Source of the DNA: Caulobacter hibisci
Lineage (GTDB): Bacteria; Pseudomonadota; Alphaproteobacteria; Caulobacterales; Caulobacteraceae
DNA: 64,000 nt
NCBI RefSeq assembly: GCF_016135805.1
Contig: NZ_JADWOX010000006.1
Span: forward strand, 1-64,000
Direction: 5' to 3'
The notes under the pieces were generated by a model. It searched no databases, was not told the DNA's origin, and was given only the letters and a program-made list of their open reading frames with translations. This document shows positions 1 through 9,981 of the stretch, in pieces. Numbering within the stretch: the first letter of the stretch is position 1; each line of letters begins with the position of its first letter. The position numbers and the translations under genes are program-made.

Positions 1-50
1 CTCAAGCAAAGTCCAAAGTCCAGAACCCTACCTACGATACATACCTCTGC

Positions 51-127
<77 letters not shown>

Positions 128-135
128 AATTCTGC

Positions 136-164
136 AAATGGCCCCCGCATTCCGGGGGCCATTT
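136..164 (+). terminator. Intrinsic terminator of the tRNA transcript
   Basis: A perfect 12-base-pair stem (136-147 with 153-164) with a 5-base loop begins 9 bases after the tRNA and runs into TTTGTCGTTT. It should end the tRNA transcript before the MarR gene. Confidence 0.75.
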
Positions 165-251
165 GTCGTTTCAGACCACGTAATCTTCCCGCGCGAGGTT
201 TTTGTTGCTAAGGAAAGTTGCGTTGCCGGCTTGGAGCGCCGGAGTCCGAAG

Positions 252-719
252 ATGTCCATCGACCTACCTCTGTCGCCGTTAGGCGACCATCTTGAGTATT
301 GGCTGCGCTCGGTTTCCAACTATGCCTCTCATGCCTTGGGCCAACGCTTGCAGGCCGAGGGCGTAACGACCGCCGAATGGTCAGTCCTGCGCGAACTCTA
401 CGACGTCGCGTTCCTTAGCCCCACCCGGCTGGCCAAACGTCTGGGGTTGTCGGTTAGCGCGATCACCAAACTAGCCGATCGCCTCACGGCGAAGAACCTG
501 GTGGCGCGCGAAGAGGACGAAGATCACGGGCGACGGCAGCGCCTGGTGCTCACGGCTCACGGGCGCGCTTTGGTGCCGGCGCTTGCCGCGCATGCGCACG
601 CCAACGAGGTTTCGCTCTTTGAGCATATCTCTTTGGAGGACCAATCTCGCCTGAAGCGCCTGCTCATTGATATTCTCGAACGCCGCGCCGCGGGCGGACG
701 CGCAGATAACGCTCCGTAG
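252..719 (+). CDS. MarR family winged-helix transcriptional regulator
   Basis: 155 residues, the usual MarR length. A long N-terminal helix (about 10-35) is followed by the winged-helix domain: the segment TTAEWSVLRELYD, then LSPTRLAKRLGLSVSAITKL as the recognition helix, a wing with REEDEDHGRRQRLVLT, and a C-terminal dimerisation helix. MarR proteins are dimeric repressors whose DNA binding is usually relieved by small phenolic or oxidising ligands. The ATG at 252 is preferred because it gives a full-length family protein; an in-frame start at 138 would overlap the tRNA terminator. There is no intact partner gene beside it (the next gene is a decayed nuclease on the other strand), so the target is unknown. 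Confidence 0.85.
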   Translation: MSIDLPLSPLGDHLEYWLRSVSNYASHALGQRLQAEGVTTAEWSVLRELYDVAFLSPTRLAKRLGLSVSAITKLADRLTAKNLVAREEDEDHGRRQRLVLTAHGRALVPALAAHAHANEVSLFEHISLEDQSRLKRLLIDILERRAAGGRADNAP

Positions 720-759
720 CGGAGTTTGACCGTCGGCGGGGCGCTTTGGGTTCAGAGTG

Positions 760-1388
760 GCGGGCTTTTGCGCGCCGCTAAGCGCGGCTTTGCCGGTCGC
801 CGCGTCCGGACCCAGGGTGTCGACCACGACGCTGTCCCAATAGCTGTGCAGGTTCACCGTGCGCGGTCCGCCCAGGGCCAGGGGCACGCAGTTACCGCCC
901 TTGTCGGGATTGTCGCGTGCAGCGGCTGATGCAGGTCGCCGACCAGATGCAGCACGAGCTTGAAGGCGATCAGCCGTTCGGCCGGATCCGTGGCCGGGTC
1001 GGCCAGCTCGCTCTCGAAGGCCTCCAGCTTGCCGACCACGCAGTCTTCCGCCGGTCCCTGTCTGGCCCGTCCGTGCGGATCGGGAAAACCGTGACAGGCC
1101 CCGGCGAGGTCCTGATGATCAAATCGGGTTGTTCACGAAATGCCAGCTGGCGGTGTCCTTGCGCTGCGCGCGCCAGGCGTCGGCCCACGAGGCCCGCGCG
1201 GCCAGGTCCTGCGTGGTCAGGGGATCGGCGTCGCTGGCCAGGATGGCGTCGACGGCGGCGGCCTTGGGCGTCAGATAGCCGCGCGCGATGTCGGCGACCA
1301 CGGCGTGACCGGTCCGGCCCCAGGCCAGGGCCGAGGTCGGGACCAGCAGCAGCGAGACAAAACCCGCGGCGAAGGCGCGTGCTGGCAA
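760..1388 (-). pseudogene. Decayed S1/P1-type nuclease gene (two frameshifts, C-terminus lost)
   Basis: The remains of a secreted zinc-dependent S1/P1 nuclease read leftward in three frames. Frame one (from a TTG at 1388) has a signal peptide ending in LAWGRTGH, whose W and H are zinc ligands in this family, then DADPL and SWHFVNNP, stopping at 1119. A second frame continues with DLAGACHGFPDPHG and LHLVGDLHQPLHA. After another shift near 920, a third frame gives DKGGNC and NLHSYWDSVVVDTLG. Family members are about 260-300 residues; here the last third is missing, and sequence resemblance ends near 760. The product cannot be functional unless the frameshifts are sequencing errors, and even then the C-terminus is absent. 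Confidence 0.8.
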
Positions 1389-1461
1389 GACGCGAGGCGT
1401 GGCGAATCCGTTAAGAAGACAGGCCGCTGATGCGCCCTGGCGCGCTGGGCCGCAACCATCC

Positions 1462-1587
1462 CTATGGCGCGCGCAGCACGGCGATGACCGTCAGGACGCC
1501 AGCGCCGGCCAAGCCCACGGCCAGCGCCAGGCTCACCCAGCCGGCGGGCGTCAGCAGTTGGGCGGTGGGACGGCGTCTGGGGGACAT
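1462..1587 (-). CDS. Small single-pass membrane protein (41 aa)
   Basis: A basic N-terminus (MSPRRRPTAQ) is followed by one hydrophobic segment at about residues 15-37 (WVSLALAVGLAGAGVLTVIA). It starts 9 bases after the dinB stop with AAGG about 8 bases before the ATG, so it could be the last gene of a dinB transcript. I recognise no family. A short ORF with a transmembrane helix can arise by chance in GC-rich DNA, so confidence is modest. Confidence 0.45.
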   Translation of the reverse strand: MSPRRRPTAQLLTPAGWVSLALAVGLAGAGVLTVIAVLRAP

Positions 1588-1596
1588 GAAGCAACC

Positions 1597-2718
1597 TTAA
1601 GCGGGGCAGGGCGTCTTGGCGACGGGGCATGTGACGGACAGGTCGTCCAGCGACAGGCCCATCTGCTCGGCCTTCAGAGACACCGCCTGCTCGAAATTGG
1701 ACAGGGTCACCCCGACGAGGCGGACGCCCAGTCGTGGCGGGAAGACCGAGCGGATCAGCCCCAAGCTGGCGCTGGCGAGGGTCTGTGCGTCGGTGATAGG
1801 CGCAGGCAACGAGCGGCTGCGGGTGGCCTGCTGGAAGTCGGTCCATTTGATCTTGACCGTCACGGTGCGGGCCCGTGCGCCGGTCTTCTCGCACCAGGCC
1901 CAGACCTTGTCGGTCAGGGTCTGGACCTCCGCCTCGATGGCCAGGGGATCGGTCAGGTCGCTGTCGAAGGTGGTCTCCGAGCCCGAGGACTTGCGCACGC
2001 GGTCGGGATTGACCCGCCGGTGATCCTCACCCCGGGCGATTGCGTAGTACCAGGGGCCCGATTTGCCGAAGTGCTGCTGCAGGAAGACGAGGCTCTGGCG
2101 ATGCAGGTCTTCGCCGGTGTGAATACCCAGGCGCTTCATCTTGGTCTCGGTGACCTGGCCCACGCCGTAGAACCGGCCGATCGGCAGGGTCTGGACGAAG
2201 GCCTCGCCCTTGCCCGGCGCCACCACGAACTGGCCATTGGGCTTCCTTTGATCCGAGGCGAGTTTGGCCAGGAACTTGTTGTAGGACACGCCCGCCGAAG
2301 CGGTCAGGCCCGTGGTTTGCAGGATGCGGGCGCGGATCTCGCGGGCGGTGTCGGTGGCCGTGGCGATGTTGCGCCGGTTCTCGGTGACGTCGAGATAGGC
2401 CTCATCGAGCGATAGCGGTTCGATCAGGTCGGTATAGTCGGCGAAGATCGCGTGGATCTGGCGCGACACGGCCTTGTAGACCTCAAACCGGGGCGGCACG
2501 AAAATCAACTGCGGGCATTGGCGCAGCGCCGTGGTCGAGGGCATGGCCGAGCGCACGCCAAACTGCCGGGCCTCATAGCTGGCCGCCGCCACCACGCCGC
2601 GCCGCGCGCCGTGTCCGACCGCCACGGGCTTGCCCTTCAGATGGGGGTTATCGCGCTGCTCGACCGACGCATAGAAGGCGTCCATGTCGATGTGGATGAT
2701 CTTGCGCGGGGCGGTCAT
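1597..2718 (-). CDS. dinB: DNA polymerase IV (Y-family translesion polymerase)
   Basis: 373 residues, close to the family norm. The palm carries the metal-binding DMD (D11, D13) followed by the steric-gate region AFYAS, and SLDEAYLD with D105 and E106. The thumb follows with helix-hairpin-helix signatures (PIGRFYGVGQVTETKMKRLGI), then the little-finger domain to the C-terminus. DinB enzymes copy damaged templates without proofreading. The C-terminal end lacks the canonical beta-clamp binding pentapeptide as far as I can see, and ends in a Cys-containing tail. It heads a possible transcript with the small membrane protein at 1462-1587. No LexA box was identified with confidence in the 38 bases upstream. 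Confidence 0.95.
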   Translation of the reverse strand: MTAPRKIIHIDMDAFYASVEQRDNPHLKGKPVAVGHGARRGVVAAASYEARQFGVRSAMPSTTALRQCPQLIFVPPRFEVYKAVSRQIHAIFADYTDLIEPLSLDEAYLDVTENRRNIATATDTAREIRARILQTTGLTASAGVSYNKFLAKLASDQRKPNGQFVVAPGKGEAFVQTLPIGRFYGVGQVTETKMKRLGIHTGEDLHRQSLVFLQQHFGKSGPWYYAIARGEDHRRVNPDRVRKSSGSETTFDSDLTDPLAIEAEVQTLTDKVWAWCEKTGARARTVTVKIKWTDFQQATRSRSLPAPITDAQTLASASLGLIRSVFPPRLGVRLVGVTLSNFEQAVSLKAEQMGLSLDDLSVTCPVAKTPCPA

Positions 2719-2756
2719 GACGACTTCCGTCTAGCATGTCTGGAACGGAACGAGAA

Positions 2757-3083
2757 CTACGCCTGACCAAGGTTGGCGAACCAGTCCGCGTAAGGCGTAT
2801 TGCAGGCCATGTGGCGATTGAGATCCCGCGCGCCGTCGTCCCACCAGACGGGGCCGCGCTCGCCCAAGGCGATCTTGGCCGCGTCGACGCGGGCCCGGGC
2901 GGACTTGAGGGCCTCTGCGTCTTTGCCCTTCAGGGCCTCGCGAACGGCCCGGCGGCCGGCCATCAACGCGGTGACCAGATCTTGGCGGGCGGCGTCCGAG
3001 AGGCGCGGATCGGAGGTCCGCCATAGCCGCCCGCGCACGACAAAATAGCGCCCGTCGGGGGTGACCGGATAAGCGCTCGCCAT
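2757..3083 (-). CDS. Conserved hypothetical protein of about 110 residues
   Basis: 108 residues beginning MASAYPVTPDGRYFVV. It matches a widespread bacterial family of unknown role with the pattern RGRLWR, DPxL, a helical LVxALMxxRRAVRxAL segment and a C-terminal ERGPVWWDDGARDLNRHM. There is no signal peptide or membrane segment. The start lies 2 bases after the stop of the upstream lipoprotein gene, so the two are probably co-translated. Function unknown. Confidence 0.8.
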   Translation of the reverse strand: MASAYPVTPDGRYFVVRGRLWRTSDPRLSDAARQDLVTALMAGRRAVREALKGKDAEALKSARARVDAAKIALGERGPVWWDDGARDLNRHMACNTPYADWFANLGQA

Positions 3084-3085
3084 GG

Positions 3086-3322
3086 CTACGAGGCGCTGCA
3101 GCGGAAGACCGCATCGCCGCCCTGACGGCGCGCGAAGCTGGCGGCCTTCTTGAACCTGGCGCAGTGGGCGACCGCCAGCGGCAGGGCGTCGCCTGGGGCC
3201 ATGGCCATCACCGTCACGCCGTCGGCGTCGCCGCGCATCCGGTCGCGGGTCAGGATCTGCATGGGCGAGGCGCAGGCGGCCAGCAGCAAGAGCAAAGCGA
3301 GGCCGGTGTGGTGGGCGCGCAT
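3086..3322 (-). CDS. Small putative lipoprotein
   Basis: 78 residues. The N-terminus MRAHHTGLALLLLLAACAS is a lipoprotein signal peptide with lipobox LLAAC (lipidated Cys17). The mature part is short and contains two further cysteines, which could pair in the periplasm. It sits just upstream of, and nearly touches, the 108-residue conserved gene. No family recognised. Confidence 0.7.
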   Translation of the reverse strand: MRAHHTGLALLLLLAACASPMQILTRDRMRGDADGVTVMAMAPGDALPLAVAHCARFKKAASFARRQGGDAVFRCSAS

Positions 3323-3386
3323 GACTGATCAACGCCCCGGAGACGTGATCGGGCGCAAGAGAGGCGGCTCGCGCGTCGCGCCAGGG

Positions 3387-3740
3387 TCAGCTGACGACGC
3401 GGAGGCGAGCGACCGTATAGGCGGGAACGAGCGCCAGGGGTTCGCGCTCCCCGGCCGCGGAGGCCAGCCAGCGCGCGAGGGGCCTTAAGCCTACGGGCGC
3501 ACGAAAGGCCCGACCGTCCTTGGAAACCGCGATCGACGGGGCGTCGTCGCCCTGGAACTCGATGTCGAGGTCGAGCGCCCGCGGCGCGCCGCCCGTCTTG
3601 GCCGGGGCCCAGTCGATGCTGCTGGGTCCCAGCCGGCTTGGCCGATCCAGAACCAGTCGCTCGGGCGCATAGCCGGCGCCGCGCAAGGCGGCGATCGCCA
3701 GAAACAGCTTTTCCTCGTAGTCGATGGCAAGTTTGCCCAT
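3387..3740 (-). CDS. Hypothetical protein (117 aa)
   Basis: Begins MGKLAIDYEEKLFLAIAALR; this ATG is preferred to an upstream in-frame start at 3800 because the added residues would be low-complexity and reach towards treY. It is a mixed alpha/beta protein with no signal peptide or membrane span and contains LDLDIEFQGDD and RPLARWLASA. It follows the treY gene on the same strand after 79 bases and may be on the tail of that transcript. Function unknown. Confidence 0.6.
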   Translation of the reverse strand: MGKLAIDYEEKLFLAIAALRGAGYAPERLVLDRPSRLGPSSIDWAPAKTGGAPRALDLDIEFQGDDAPSIAVSKDGRAFRAPVGLRPLARWLASAAGEREPLALVPAYTVARLRVVS

Positions 3741-3819
3741 AGCGCCCCTCCCCAGAAGCCTGGCCATGGCGCCGGGGAACGGGCTTTGTGTCAACCGCAC
3801 TCGCCCGCGGCGGAGCGTC

Positions 3820-6309
3820 TCAGTCGGCCGACCACCAGAACGGCTCTCCCGCGGTGACCTCGCCCAGGCGGCGGCCGTCGGGCATCGCGGTGTCGGCCCA
3901 CCAGGACGACTCGATGGTGGGGGCGGCGCTCTTCATGCATGCCGAGGCGCCGCGCAGCGCCGCCACAACCAAAAGCCGGCCGGTCCGGCCGATCCGCTCG
4001 AACGCCAGCACCCTGCCGGCCTGGCTCCCCTGCAGGCTCACCACGCTCACCGGGGCCTCGAAAAGGTCAGGTCGCGCGCGACGCGCCCCCAGCAGTCGCG
4101 CGATCAAAGCCTGCTTGCGCGCTCCGGCGCGCCAGTTCGAGGGCGGCGATCCCGCCTCCAGGGCTTGCTGCCGCGCCGCGTAGTCCACCGGACGGCGATT
4201 GTCTGGATCGACCAGGCTGAAATCCCAGAACTCCGCGCCCTGGAAGAGATCGGGCACGCCGGGCAGGGTCAGCTTCAGGCCGGTCTGAACCAAGCTGTTG
4301 GCCACGCCGGCCGGGGCGATGGCGTCGACAAAGTCGGCGCAGGACGTCCTGAAGCGCGCGTCTTGGCCGGTCAGCAGCCCTCGCAGATAGGTCTCGCAGG
4401 CGGTCTCGTAAGCCTCGTCGGGCAGCGTCCACGAGGTGCGAAGCTTGGCCTCGCGCAGGGCCTTGCGTTGCCAGTCGGCCAGGCGGTCGGCGAAGGCGGC
4501 CAGACCCGCGGCGTCATCGGCGTCGAGATCCAGGGGCCAGGCGCCGACGATCATCTGATGGAGCTTGTGCGCATCGCCGGGATCGACGCCGGCCAACGGA
4601 ACATCGTCGAGCCAGGCCCGGGCTTGCTCGGCCCAGCGGTCGGGGATTTCGCTGAGCACGGCCAGGCGCGCGCGCACGTCCTCGCCGCGCTTGTGATCGT
4701 GGGTGGCGGTGGCCAGCAGGCTGTTGGGGAAGGCCTTCCCGCGCGCGGCCGCGAGGTCCGCGAACGCCGCCGGCGAGGTTGAGAACCGCCCCGGATCGAA
4801 GCCGACGTCGTTGCGCGAGAGCAGGCGGCCGTAGCGATAGAACGCCGTATCCTCCACGGCCTTGGCCGCCACCGGCGCGCTGAGTTGCTCGAACCGCCGG
4901 ATCGCTTCGGCCCGCAAGTCGGCGGGAGCTTCACCTTGGCCGGACAGCCAGCGGCCGATCTGGTCGAGCGCGGCGCCGGACGCCGGCTCGGCGGCCTTGG
5001 CCTTGGCCAGCGCCGCTTCCGGAGCCAGCCCGGTGTCGGCGGCATAGGTGCGATAGACCCCGAACGCGACGATCAGCGCCGTCAGGGCCCGCCGCAAGGC
5101 CGGCAACGTCACGTCGCGCGTGGCCAGGTCGCGGACCGCCAGCCGATGGAACGCCGTCGCCGCGGCGTCCAGTTGGCCCGCGAAGTCGCGCGTCAGGATC
5201 TCGCGTCGCGCCGCGTGCTCTTCGACCTCGAACTCGGCCGGACGGCCGCTGATGCTCGTCCAGAGCCGGGCCAGGGGCGCGGCGCCGGCGGGATCGTGCT
5301 GCAAGGCCGAGATCTCGTTCATGACCTCATAGCCGGTCGTGCCGTCCACGCCCCAATCGCGCGACAAGGCCTCGCCCGCGCCGAGAATCTTCTCGATGAC
5401 CAGCCAGGGCGTGCGTTGCGGGTCGGCGGCCTTGAGCGCCTGCCGCAGCCGTCGGCAATAGGCGGGCGGATCGGCCAAGCCGTCGACGTGGTCGACCCGC
5501 AGGCCGTCGATCAGGCCGTCTTGATAGAGCCGCAGAGGCAGAGCGTGGACGGCGTCGAACACCGCCGGGTCTTCGATCCGCAGGCCGGCCAGCTCGGTGA
5601 TGTCGAAGAACCGCCGCCAGTTGATGGCGTCCCCGGCCGTGCGCCACCAGGCCAGGCGATAGTGCTGGCGCTCGAGCAATTCGTGCAGGCCGGCGGGGTC
5701 ATAGGCCTGGGCCAGGTCTTGCCCGGCGACATCCTCCACCCGGGCGGCGCCGACGGCGGCGAGGACCTGCGCGTAGTCTTCGGATCGCAGCGGGAAGCGG
5801 TGAGCCTCGTGGGCGAGCACGGAAAGACGGCCTCGCTCGGACTCGACGTCCAGCCGCAGATCGCCTGCCGCGAGCGCCTCGCCATAGGGCTTGCCGAGGA
5901 ACGGGGCCAGGATCTTGCCCGCCAGTTCGGGATCGCTCGGGCTCCAGTCGATGTCGAAATAGCGCGCGAAGGGACTTTCCTGGCCCTTTTCCAGCACGTC
6001 CAGCCACCAGGCGTTGTCGTCGCCGCCGACGGCTACGTGGTTGGGGACGATGTCGAGCACCAGGCCAAGGCCCTGCGCGCGCAGCGCCGAGACCAGGGCG
6101 CGGAAGCCCGGCTCGCCGCCCAAGGCGGGGTTGATCGTCGCCGGATCGACCACGTCGTAGCCATGGGTCGATCCGCGTCGCGCCGTGGCGATCGGCGAGG
6201 CGTAGAGATGACTGATCCCCAGCTTGGCCCAATAGGGCGCCAGGGCGGCTGCGTCAGCGAAGGTGAAGCCGGCGTGGAACTGGACGCGGTAGGTGGCGGT
6301 GGGGATCAT
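3820..6309 (-). CDS. treY: Malto-oligosyltrehalose synthase
   Basis: 829 residues; a GH13 enzyme that turns the reducing end of a malto-oligosaccharide into a terminal trehalosyl unit by intramolecular transglycosylation. The N-terminus TYRVQFHAGFTFADA and the catalytic regions are clear: DIVPNHV (about 86-92), GLRVDHVDGLADP with nucleophile D273, and WLVIEKILG with acid E306. The start ATG overlaps the malQ stop by 4 bases (ATGA), so it is the fifth and last gene of the glgB-glgX-treZ-malQ-treY operon. TreZ, two genes upstream, then releases trehalose. Expected to be cytoplasmic. Confidence 0.95.
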   Translation of the reverse strand: MIPTATYRVQFHAGFTFADAAALAPYWAKLGISHLYASPIATARRGSTHGYDVVDPATINPALGGEPGFRALVSALRAQGLGLVLDIVPNHVAVGGDDNAWWLDVLEKGQESPFARYFDIDWSPSDPELAGKILAPFLGKPYGEALAAGDLRLDVESERGRLSVLAHEAHRFPLRSEDYAQVLAAVGAARVEDVAGQDLAQAYDPAGLHELLERQHYRLAWWRTAGDAINWRRFFDITELAGLRIEDPAVFDAVHALPLRLYQDGLIDGLRVDHVDGLADPPAYCRRLRQALKAADPQRTPWLVIEKILGAGEALSRDWGVDGTTGYEVMNEISALQHDPAGAAPLARLWTSISGRPAEFEVEEHAARREILTRDFAGQLDAAATAFHRLAVRDLATRDVTLPALRRALTALIVAFGVYRTYAADTGLAPEAALAKAKAAEPASGAALDQIGRWLSGQGEAPADLRAEAIRRFEQLSAPVAAKAVEDTAFYRYGRLLSRNDVGFDPGRFSTSPAAFADLAAARGKAFPNSLLATATHDHKRGEDVRARLAVLSEIPDRWAEQARAWLDDVPLAGVDPGDAHKLHQMIVGAWPLDLDADDAAGLAAFADRLADWQRKALREAKLRTSWTLPDEAYETACETYLRGLLTGQDARFRTSCADFVDAIAPAGVANSLVQTGLKLTLPGVPDLFQGAEFWDFSLVDPDNRRPVDYAARQQALEAGSPPSNWRAGARKQALIARLLGARRARPDLFEAPVSVVSLQGSQAGRVLAFERIGRTGRLLVVAALRGASACMKSAAPTIESSWWADTAMPDGRRLGEVTAGEPFWWSAD

Positions 6310-8255
6310 CGGGGTCTCTGAGCGTTCAGCCGCGCCAGGCGCCCGGCGACGATCGGTTGCGACAACAGGGCTTGCGCCGCAGCGGGGAGGCGCCGCCGCC
6401 AATTGGGGTGCACCTCGACCACGCCGGGCAGGTTGGGCGCCTCGTCCAGGCCCAGCAGGTCCTCGATCGGGATCAGGGCCAGTTCGCACGGCGTCTGAGC
6501 GACCCAGGCCAGGGCCGCATCGACGGCGGCGTCTGGCGTCTCGATGTCCGGCGCGGGGCCGTCGGCGACGCCGGCTTCCACGGCCGTTTCCCAGAAGGCT
6601 TGGCGATCCTCGGCGCGGTCGGCCTGTTCGGCGGCGCGGTCTCCCGGAGCGTCCAGCCGCTCGCGCCAAGCGATGTCGCGCCCGCGCCACCAGCCGGCCG
6701 TGGGCGACAGGTCGTGGGTGCTGGTCATGGCCACGGCCAAGGGATCCCAGTCCGACGGCGGCTTGAACGCGCCGCTCGCCGTGCGCTCGAACGGCAGGAC
6801 GCGCATGCCCAGCAGGCCGCGTTCGGCCAGGCTGGCGCGCAGGCCTTCGGGCACGACGCCCAGGTCCTCGCCGATGATCACGGCCCCGGCGCGGCGCGAT
6901 TCCAGCGCGATCAGGTTCAACAGGTCGTCGAGGGGGTAGCGTAGATAGGCCCCGTGGTCGGCGGGGGCGCCGTCGGGCACCACCCACAACCGGCCCAGGC
7001 CCAGGGCGTGATCGATGCGCAGGCCGCCGGCATGACGCAGCGCCGCGCGGATGGTGGCCAGAAACGGCGCGTAGCCGGACCCCCGCAGCGCCCCCGGCGA
7101 GAAGCTGGTGATGCCCCAGCCCTGGCCGGCCGCCTGGAAGGCGTCGGGCGGCGCGCCGAGCGTCAGGCCGTTCATCAGGTCCTGGGGACGGCGCCAGGCA
7201 TGGGAGCCGCCGGGGTCCAGCCCCACGGCCAGGTCGGAAATCAGGCCCAGACCCATGCCGGCGGCCTTGGCCTCGGCCTGGGCGCGTTCGAGGCCAAGAT
7301 CGGCCAGCCACTGGGCGAACAGGAAGAAGCCGACCCGTTCGCTGAGGCCGAGGGCGTCGGCGGCGGCCTCGGCGCCGGCGGGGTCGCGGAACGGGGCGGG
7401 CCAGCGTCGCCAGGCGCCGGGGCCCAACGTCGGCGCGAAGTGCTCGTCTAGGGCTTCAAACAGGGCGTGGCGTCGCAACTCGACGCCGCCAGCGGCGATG
7501 AAGTCGTCCAGGCGCGGATCGCCCGCAAACGCCTGGTAGGCGCCGGCGAGGCGGGCCAATCTGGCGGCCGCGGCGACAGGCCAGTCGATCAGGTCGGGCC
7601 CGGCGGGTTCGAGCGGCGCGGCGCCGCCAGGATCGGCGAACAGCAGGTTCAGGTGGTCGCGGCTCGACGGTGAGTAGGGACTGCAGCGGCCCGGCGCGCT
7701 GGGAAAAAGCGCGTGGGTCGGGCTGATCGCCAGGGCGTCGGCGCCGACCGCTCCGGCGGCCCTGGCCACGGCCGCCAGCCCGGTGAAGTCGCCAAAATCG
7801 CCGCCTTCGCGCGAGGCGTAGAGCTGAAGACCCAGGCCCCAGGCGCGGCGGCCCAGGCGGTCGCGCGGCGTCAGGCCGCGGGGCGGACAGACCGCCACGG
7901 TGATGCGGCGGTCGTCGAGCTCCAATGTGTGATAGCCGGGTTCCTCGATGCTGAACGCCAGCGTCCCGTCGGCCGTGGCGACGTCCAGGCGGCGACCATC
8001 CTCGAACAAGACCGCGCCATGCCTGTCGCGGCTGCGCACGGTGATCGACGCGCCGGCCTGCGACACCAGAAAGTCCGCCGGGGCGCGCGCGACGGCGGCG
8101 GTCCCCGCGCTCGGCGCTTGGGGATCATACCCCAGGGCGGTGAGGACCGCCCGGATCGTCTCGTCGCCGACCTGGCGGGCCTGGCCGTCGAAATCGACCC
8201 AGTCGATGATGATCCCAGCCTCTTGCGCCAGGGCAGCAAGCCGATCCTGGCTCAT
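6306..8255 (-). CDS. malQ: 4-alpha-glucanotransferase (amylomaltase, GH77)
   Basis: 649 residues, a disproportionating enzyme that moves maltosyl or longer units between alpha-1,4-glucans. Characteristic GH77 segments are present: DLAVGLDPGGSHAW, RIDHALGLGRLW with the nucleophile Asp at about 414, IIGEDLGVVP with the acid Glu at about 460, and STHDLSPTAGWW. An N-terminal region of about 130 residues resembles the extension of E. coli-type MalQ proteins. It overlaps treZ and treY by 4 bases at each end. In this operon it would remodel short glucans produced by GlgX and leave chains long enough for TreY. Confidence 0.93.
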   Translation of the reverse strand: MSQDRLAALAQEAGIIIDWVDFDGQARQVGDETIRAVLTALGYDPQAPSAGTAAVARAPADFLVSQAGASITVRSRDRHGAVLFEDGRRLDVATADGTLAFSIEEPGYHTLELDDRRITVAVCPPRGLTPRDRLGRRAWGLGLQLYASREGGDFGDFTGLAAVARAAGAVGADALAISPTHALFPSAPGRCSPYSPSSRDHLNLLFADPGGAAPLEPAGPDLIDWPVAAAARLARLAGAYQAFAGDPRLDDFIAAGGVELRRHALFEALDEHFAPTLGPGAWRRWPAPFRDPAGAEAAADALGLSERVGFFLFAQWLADLGLERAQAEAKAAGMGLGLISDLAVGLDPGGSHAWRRPQDLMNGLTLGAPPDAFQAAGQGWGITSFSPGALRGSGYAPFLATIRAALRHAGGLRIDHALGLGRLWVVPDGAPADHGAYLRYPLDDLLNLIALESRRAGAVIIGEDLGVVPEGLRASLAERGLLGMRVLPFERTASGAFKPPSDWDPLAVAMTSTHDLSPTAGWWRGRDIAWRERLDAPGDRAAEQADRAEDRQAFWETAVEAGVADGPAPDIETPDAAVDAALAWVAQTPCELALIPIEDLLGLDEAPNLPGVVEVHPNWRRRLPAAAQALLSQPIVAGRLARLNAQRPR

Positions 8256-9981
8256 GCGCCGTCCTCTAGCCAGGCGGCGAAGGACGCCGGCGCCAGCCGG
8301 CCCTCGGCCGGCTCTCGACCGACAACCGCGAGCGGCGGCCCTTCCGGGGCCTGGGGCAGCACGACCGCGTCCTCGCCGAGATTGATCGCCAGAGTGTAGG
8401 TCTTGGCCTCGAGGCGCCAGCGCGCGAGCACCGCCTTTGGGCCGACGGCGGTCGCGCCCAGGCTGACGGCTGCATCGAGATAGGCCGCGAGATGTTCACG
8501 CCTTAGCCGCAGCAGATGGCCGACGAGCTCGCGCCAGGCGTCGGCGTTTTGCCCCGGCGCGGGGCGCGAGGCGTCGAAGGTGGTCAGGGCGTTCGGATCG
8601 GGGATGGCCTCGCGGGCCCGGGGATCGGCGAAGGCGGGAAACTTGGCGAACTCGCGGCGCCGGCCTTCGCGCACGGCGTCGGCAAGCGTGTCATGAAAGT
8701 CGGTGAAGAACAGGAACGGGCTGGTCGAGCCGTCCTCCTCGCCCATGAACAGCATCGGGATCTGTGGCGCGAGCAGCAGCAGGCCCATGGCCGCGCGCAG
8801 GCGCTCGGGCGCGACCAGCGTGGTCAGCCGCTCGCCCAGGGCGCGGTTGCCGACCTGGTCGTGGTTCTGCAGGAAGGAGACGAAGGCCGTCGGGGGCAAG
8901 TGGCCGCTGGGTCGGCCGCGAGGTCTGCCGTCGTGGTTGGGCGAGCCCTCGCCCTGATAGATGAAGCCCTCGGCCAGGCAGCGGGCCAGGCGCTCGGCCG
9001 GGGCTTGGGCGAAATCCTGGTAGTACGCGCCCGTCTCGCCGGTCAGCAGCACGTGCACGACGTTGTGGAAGTCGTCGTTCCATTGAGCGTCGAAGAGGCC
9101 GGCCAAGCGCTCGGCGTCGTTGTTCTCGTTCTCCAGGACAAGGTGGATCTGGCGGCCAGGCGTGGCCGCGCGGATCTCGGCGGCCATCGCGTCCAGGAAG
9201 CCGTTGTCGCCGATCGCGTGGACAGCGTCGAAGCGCAGGCCGTCAAAACGGAATTCGGTCAGCCAGTAGAGGGCGTTGTCGATGAAGAACCTGGCCACGG
9301 GCGGGCGGTGAAAGGCGATGGCCTCGCCCCAGGGCGTCTTGGTCTGGGCGTCGAAGAATTCCGGCGCGTAGGCCGGCAGATAGTTTCCGTCGGGCCCGAA
9401 GTGATTATAGACCACGTCGAGCAGCACCATCATGCGCAGGCCGTGGGCGCGGTCGATCAGCGCCTTCAGCTCGTCCGACGATCCATAGGCAGGGTTCGGG
9501 ACGTAGGGAAGCACCCCATCATAGCCCCAGTTTCGGCCCCCCGAGACGGCGTTGATCGGCATCAGCTGCAGCGCCGTGACGCCCAGTTGCGCCAACTGAG
9601 GCAGACGTTCGGCCACACCGGAGAAGCCGCCCAGCAATCCGGCATGGGCTTCGTAAAGCACCGTTTCGGACCATGACCGACCCGGCCAGTCGTCGTGGCG
9701 CCAGCGATAGCTGTCGGGGGCGACCAGCACGCTCCACCCATGGACATCGCTGGCCTGCGCGCGGGCGGCCGGGTCGGGCACGGCCAGGTCCTCGCTCACG
9801 CGGAAGCGATAGCGCGCGCCGGGCGCGGCGGCGGCGTCGAGGCTGAACCATCCTTCGCCGGCCGGGGTCATCGGCTCGGCCGGCGCGTCGTTCAGCTCAA
9901 GACCGATCTGCGCGCAGCCCGGCGCCCAGAGCCGGAACCGCACCTGGCCATCGGCCAGCCACAGCGGGCCGAACGCCATGC

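Noticed and set aside
6309-7311. In-frame upstream extension of treY to 7311 (1163 codons in all)
   Set aside because: The extension is Arg/Pro/Gly-rich noise lying inside malQ; treY has a clear ATG at 6309 with a family-like N-terminus.
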